From Opitutaceae bacterium TAV5 (GTDB taxonomy: Bacteria; Verrucomicrobiota; Verrucomicrobiia; Opitutales; Opitutaceae), in the NCBI GenBank assembly GCA_000242935.3, contig CP007053.1:1488001-1552000 (forward strand): a stretch of DNA of 64,000 bases, given 5' to 3'. Position numbers and translations under genes: made by a program. The notes beneath the pieces were generated by a model that was given only the letters and a program-made list of their open reading frames with translations, had not been told where the DNA came from and did no database searches. Below are positions 60,365 through 64,000 of the stretch, in pieces (the first letter of the stretch is position 1; each line of letters opens with the position of its first letter).

Positions 60365-61903
60365 GTGAACACCACCGCCCACCCGGCTCCTGCCACCTCT
60401 CCTTCCGCCCTCCACGACGCGCTTCTCGCCAGACTGCGCCGCGTCCACCTCCTCGGCACCGTCTCCGGCCTCCTCGGCTGGGACGAGCAGGTCAACCTCC
60501 CGGCCGACAGCGCCGACCAGCGCGGCGACCAGATGGCCCTCCTCGCCGAGCTCCAGCACGCCGCCGCCACCGATCCCGAAACCGGCCGCCTGCTCGACGC
60601 CCTCGAACGCCAGACCGATGCCCTCGACGCCGACCAGCGCGTGAACGTCCGCGAGGCCCGTCGCGATTACGACCGCGCCGCCCGCCTCCCCGCCGACCTC
60701 GTCGCCGAAAAGGCCCGCCTCACCAGCGCCGCCTACCACGCCTGGGCCGGCGCGCGGGAAGACAACAACTTCCCCGCCTTCGCCCCGTTTCTCGAAAAAC
60801 ACCTCGACCTCGCCCGCCGCGAGGCCGACGTCCTCGGCTTCGGCCAGAAACCCTACGACTACGCCATCGACAAGCACGATCCCGGCATGACGTGCGAACT
60901 CACCGCCGCCCTCTTCGCCGACCTGAAAACCGGCCTCGTCCCTCTCGTGCAGCGGCTCGACGCCTCGCCCGCCGCCCGCGCTGCCGCCGGCATCGAGGCG
61001 CGCCTCACCGGCTTCGACACCGCCGCGCAGCAAACCTTCCTGACCGAAGTCACCACCGCCATCGGCTTCAACTACCGGCGCGGCCGCATCGACGTGTCGC
61101 TGCATCCTTTCTGCGAAGGCGCCGGCGCGGACATCCGCATGACCACCCGTTTCCACGAGGACAAGCCGCTCGACGCCCTGTTTTCCGCGATCCACGAGAC
61201 CGGCCACGGGCTCTACGAGCAGGGCCTGCCGCTCCCGCTACAAGGCACCCCGCTCGGCCAGGCCGCCGGCATGGCCGTCCATGAATCGCAAAGCCGCCTG
61301 TGGGAAAACCAGGTCGCGCGCAGCCGCGCCTTCTGGCGTCACTTCGAGCCGGGCTACCGCGAGCACTTCCCCCGACAGCTCGCCAGCGTTTCCCCGGAAG
61401 ACCTCTACCGCGCCATCAATTCCGTAGCGCCCACGCTGATACGCGTCGAGTCCGACGAGGTTCACTACAACCTCCACATCCTGCTCCGCTTCGAGCTGGA
61501 GCGCCGCCTTTTCTCGCAAAAACTCGCCGTCCGCGACCTGCCCGAAGCCTGGCGCGCCTTGGCGAAAGAACTCCTCGGCCTCACGCCGGAGACGGATCGC
61601 GAAGGCGTGCTGCAGGACATCCACTGGAGCGGCGGCGCGTTCGGGTATTTTCCCAGCTACTGCCTCGGCAACATGATCGCCGCCCAGCTCTGGGCCACCG
61701 TGCGGGCGGCGCTGCCCGGTCTCGAGGACGACTTTACCCGCGGCGATTTCAGCCGCCTGCTCGGCTGGCTGCGGGAAAATATCCATGCCCACGGCCGCCG
61801 TTTCACCGCGCCCGAACTCGTCCGCCACGTCACCGGCACGGACCTCTCGCCCGCGCCGCTGCTCGCGTATCTGGAAGAGCGTTACGGCAGTCTGTATCTA
61901 TAA
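60365..61903 (+). CDS. M32-family metallocarboxypeptidase
   Basis: This Taq-type carboxypeptidase removes C-terminal residues from peptides in the cytoplasm. The GTG start gives 512 residues. The zinc motif is His277-E-T-G-H281 in A-I-H-E-T-G-H-G-L-Y-E-Q-G, with H-E-S-Q-S-R-L-W-E-N following. D-P-R-type signatures of the family (I-R-M-T-T-R-F and V-E-S-D-E-V-H-Y-N-L-H-I) are present. Longer starts would add 48 residues of non-family sequence. It overlaps nothing and is followed by a 268-base gap. Confidence 0.93.
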   Translation: MNTTAHPAPATSPSALHDALLARLRRVHLLGTVSGLLGWDEQVNLPADSADQRGDQMALLAELQHAAATDPETGRLLDALERQTDALDADQRVNVREARRDYDRAARLPADLVAEKARLTSAAYHAWAGAREDNNFPAFAPFLEKHLDLARREADVLGFGQKPYDYAIDKHDPGMTCELTAALFADLKTGLVPLVQRLDASPAARAAAGIEARLTGFDTAAQQTFLTEVTTAIGFNYRRGRIDVSLHPFCEGAGADIRMTTRFHEDKPLDALFSAIHETGHGLYEQGLPLPLQGTPLGQAAGMAVHESQSRLWENQVARSRAFWRHFEPGYREHFPRQLASVSPEDLYRAINSVAPTLIRVESDEVHYNLHILLRFELERRLFSQKLAVRDLPEAWRALAKELLGLTPETDREGVLQDIHWSGGAFGYFPSYCLGNMIAAQLWATVRAALPGLEDDFTRGDFSRLLGWLRENIHAHGRRFTAPELVRHVTGTDLSPAPLLAYLEERYGSLYL

Positions 61904-62044
61904 CCGGACAAAATGCTTAACCGCTAAAGGACGCTGAAGGACGCTAAAACCGGATCGGGAACGGATAGCTTCATCTCCGTGCGGAGTAGTTACAAAAACC
62001 CGCACTTCCCGTTCCTTGCGGTCCGGGTAACGTGCCTGGCGTCA

Positions 62045-62057
62045 TGCTACGTTAGCA
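62045..62057. promoter_or_regulatory. Possible operator upstream of glycoside hydrolase
   Basis: TGCTACGTTAGCA is a 13-base palindrome-like site with TGCTA and TAGCA arms, resembling sites bound by LacI/GalR-type proteins. It lies 115 bases before the final glycoside hydrolase gene. No regulator gene is adjacent in the window. The same gap also holds a direct repeat of AAGGACGCT near 61928-61945. Confidence 0.35.
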
Positions 62058-62171
62058 CGACACACGGCTGGCCGGGAGACCGACGGCATCCGAATATCCC
62101 GCAATGCATTTCCCCGACCGCCTTTGCCCGTCCGGTTTCCCTTTGGCCCAAACCACGCGGACTGAAAAACG

Positions 62172-64000
62172 ATGAAACCTGTAAAAACCATCCTGCCTGG
62201 CCTGTTTTTTTTCTGCGTCGGCCCTCTCTCCGGTTTCTGCGCGGGTATCCAGTCCCCGGCCGAATTCCACCAGGATTTCCCGGCGTCCAGTGCCGCCGAC
62301 GGAAACATCGACACCTGGGCCCGCCCTCGCACATCGGGCCGCACCCCGGCAGACGATCCCCGGGTGGACTACGTGCTGACCTTCGACCAGCCGACGACCA
62401 TCAACCGCATCCGTTTTTTTCAACATCCCCATGCCTTTGCAACCGCCTACCGGATTGTCGGAAGAACCCGTGCCGACTCCGCCGTCTTCGACCGCGTACT
62501 GGTGACGGTGGACGATCCGCGCACTCCCGCCGGCGAGTGGGTCGAGCACCGGGTGCCGGACACCGGGCTGGTCGCGCTGAAACTGGAAACGGAAGCCGGG
62601 TTTGCCGAACGTGACATCCCTTACCCCGCCATCGCCGAATTCCAGGCAGACCGGATCGACCCCGAAAACGTCAAAGACGCAGAACCCGCCCTGTCCGCCT
62701 CCGTAGCGCTGGACGAGGTGCTGGCAATCAACGGCGTATCCCGCATCCATGACACGATGTTTTCCGTGTGCAACATCACCGGAGGAAAGGAGTTCGTCAG
62801 AAAATACATCGAGCCGCTCAACCTCGGCGTGATTCCGGTATGGACAGAGGATTTCATGAGCACCCTGCCGGTTCCCGAGGACCCCCTGGCTCCGGGAAAA
62901 TTCGACCGCCAGTTTTTCGAAAGTGAAGCCTTCGGACGCGCCTTCGCCGGAAAACGCTCCGGACTGGACTCGGTGGGCGAAGCCGGTGCGTTCGCCAACA
63001 TGTCTCTGGTCAAGGCGCCGGCCTGGATGAGACGAAACGACTTCAGGAGTACCGGCACCGGGCGCTTCAAAACCGAGACCCGGTTTTTTCCGCCCATGGA
63101 TCCGGCGGAATGGGGCGAACTCGCCGGACACACGCTCAAGGCCATCAACGACCACACCGGCGGCCTCGTCAAATGGGCCTACATCTGGAACGAGCCCAAC
63201 GCCGAACGTTACCTCCCGGTGCCGTGGCGCGAAAAATCCCGGACCTATATGGAGCTTTTCAAGGCCGCCGTGCCGCCGATCAAGCGGCTCAACCCCGGCA
63301 TCAAGGTGGGTGGTCCCGTGATCACCGGCGGCGGCGTACTGGGCTGGTCGCGCGGCGAGAAAGGCGACGAGGCCAGCTTCTGGGATAGCTGGAGCAAGCG
63401 GTTCATCGACGAATGCGGGGCTCTCGCCGATCATTTCGACGCGCACTACTACGGCGTCGATCCGGATTGCCTGAAAGCAGAGGCCAACCTGCTGGCCAAC
63501 TACGCGCACAACACCCTGGGACGCCCCTTTCCCATCGCCGGCAGCGAGAGCAACGTCATCCTTCGGGTCGCGAAGCAGGTGGACCCGGTTGCGGGCCGCT
63601 GGCGGTATGTAACCGTCAACTACGCCGACATGCTGCTCAGCGCCCTCGACCTGCCCGACCGGATCGAGTCGCTCTCGTATTTCTACATCACAGACTGGAA
63701 AGGATTTTTCGGCCTCTTCACCGACGGCGACCTGGAGCCCAATCCCGTTTACCGGTTCTATTACCTGCTCCGTCATCTCCGTGGCGAAAGGCTGCCGGGT
63801 GAAAGCGGAAGCGACCGGGTTAACCTGGTGGCGGCCCGCAACGGCGGCCGGTTCAACATCGTGATGCAAAACAAGCGGGGCTCCCGGCAAACCGTGAACC
63901 TCACGCTCGCCGGTCTCCCTGTCTCAAACCACAACGGAACCGTGGACCTGGAGCGCCTCGAATACGATCCGGCGACGCGAATGGTCGCCCTGACCGGCAC
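62172..64000 (+). CDS. Secreted glycoside hydrolase, N-terminal part
   Basis: The frame is open from the ATG to the window end, giving 609 complete codons of a longer protein. It has a signal peptide (I-L-P-G-L-F-F-F-C-V-G, cut near F-C-A-G), an N-terminal discoidin-like beta domain (about residues 30-165; Y-V-L-T-F-D-Q-P-T-T-I-N-R-I) and a TIM barrel. Probable catalytic residues are Glu341 in W-N-E-P-N and Glu459 in G-S-E-S-N. W-N-E-P-N and H-F-D-A-H-Y-Y recall GH39 or GH30-type families, but the substrate is unknown. Confidence 0.8.
   Translation, partial: MKPVKTILPGLFFFCVGPLSGFCAGIQSPAEFHQDFPASSAADGNIDTWARPRTSGRTPADDPRVDYVLTFDQPTTINRIRFFQHPHAFATAYRIVGRTRADSAVFDRVLVTVDDPRTPAGEWVEHRVPDTGLVALKLETEAGFAERDIPYPAIAEFQADRIDPENVKDAEPALSASVALDEVLAINGVSRIHDTMFSVCNITGGKEFVRKYIEPLNLGVIPVWTEDFMSTLPVPEDPLAPGKFDRQFFESEAFGRAFAGKRSGLDSVGEAGAFANMSLVKAPAWMRRNDFRSTGTGRFKTETRFFPPMDPAEWGELAGHTLKAINDHTGGLVKWAYIWNEPNAERYLPVPWREKSRTYMELFKAAVPPIKRLNPGIKVGGPVITGGGVLGWSRGEKGDEASFWDSWSKRFIDECGALADHFDAHYYGVDPDCLKAEANLLANYAHNTLGRPFPIAGSESNVILRVAKQVDPVAGRWRYVTVNYADMLLSALDLPDRIESLSYFYITDWKGFFGLFTDGDLEPNPVYRFYYLLRHLRGERLPGESGSDRVNLVAARNGGRFNIVMQNKRGSRQTVNLTLAGLPVSNHNGTVDLERLEYDPATRMVALTG

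Noticed and set aside
62052-63890. Minus-strand open frame of 612 codons
   Set aside because: It is antisense to the final glycoside hydrolase, which has a signal peptide, catalytic motifs and an open frame to the window end.

Overview
The window is high-GC, densely coded bacterial chromosome. The translated genes look like a member of the Verrucomicrobiota, most likely family Opitutaceae. This is an inference from three things: several PEP-CTERM proteins, a family of pseudopilin-like proteins with a C-terminal D-G-H type motif, and many secreted polysaccharide-active enzymes sitting next to AraC, LacI and IclR regulators. No rRNA gene, phage, CRISPR array or complete insertion sequence is visible.

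Layout. 1-3743: lipid synthesis and secretion housekeeping (cdsA end, plsC, a small membrane ORF, ffh, an exported LolA-like protein). 4298-10657: first carbohydrate cassette (CE7-type esterase, two pseudopilins, a LamG PEP-CTERM protein, a BNR-type secreted enzyme, divergent AraC regulator), followed by a MITE-like element. 11092-14091: WYL regulator, VOC protein, D,D-carboxypeptidase, a small probable RHH protein behind a perfect palindrome. 14628-19963: TRAP transporter plus both subunits of ethanolamine ammonia-lyase. 20265-22558: NAD salvage (pncB, pncA). 22603-28254: second carbohydrate cassette (clan GH-A hydrolase with a poly-C leader, pseudopilin, PEP-CTERM protein, FAD oxidoreductase, AraC regulator). 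28477-32900: tRNA-Lys, -Thr and -Gln, proS, clpS, a DUF2017-like gene and two small membrane proteins. 32909-43171: third cassette (SGNH hydrolase, a very large GH2-like protein, pseudopilin, LacI regulator, autotransporter-repeat PEP-CTERM protein) tied together by two copies of one operator. 43268-45275: IclR regulator and a GH113-like enzyme. 45395-49725: Uma2, argH, mutL. 49703-57133: DUF4034-like protein, AraC regulator, NagB-LmbE fusion, ROK-like protein and a separate LmbE deacetylase, which look like an amino-sugar unit. 57364-61903: TVP38-like membrane protein, xseA, a redoxin and an M32 carboxypeptidase. 62172-64000: the start of another secreted glycoside hydrolase.

How it works together. 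The carbohydrate cassettes pair a sensor-type regulator with secreted hydrolases, a surface-sorted PEP-CTERM protein and a pseudopilin. This suggests substrate-specific exported or surface-attached degradation of plant-type polysaccharides. The eut genes would release ammonia and acetaldehyde from ethanolamine brought in by the adjacent TRAP system.

The intergenic DNA is unusually structured. Several genes are followed by long inverted repeats of different sequence, and two families of multi-hairpin repeats occur twice each. The strongest regulatory lead is the near-identical 16-base operator in front of the LacI gene and in front of the 689-residue PEP-CTERM gene.
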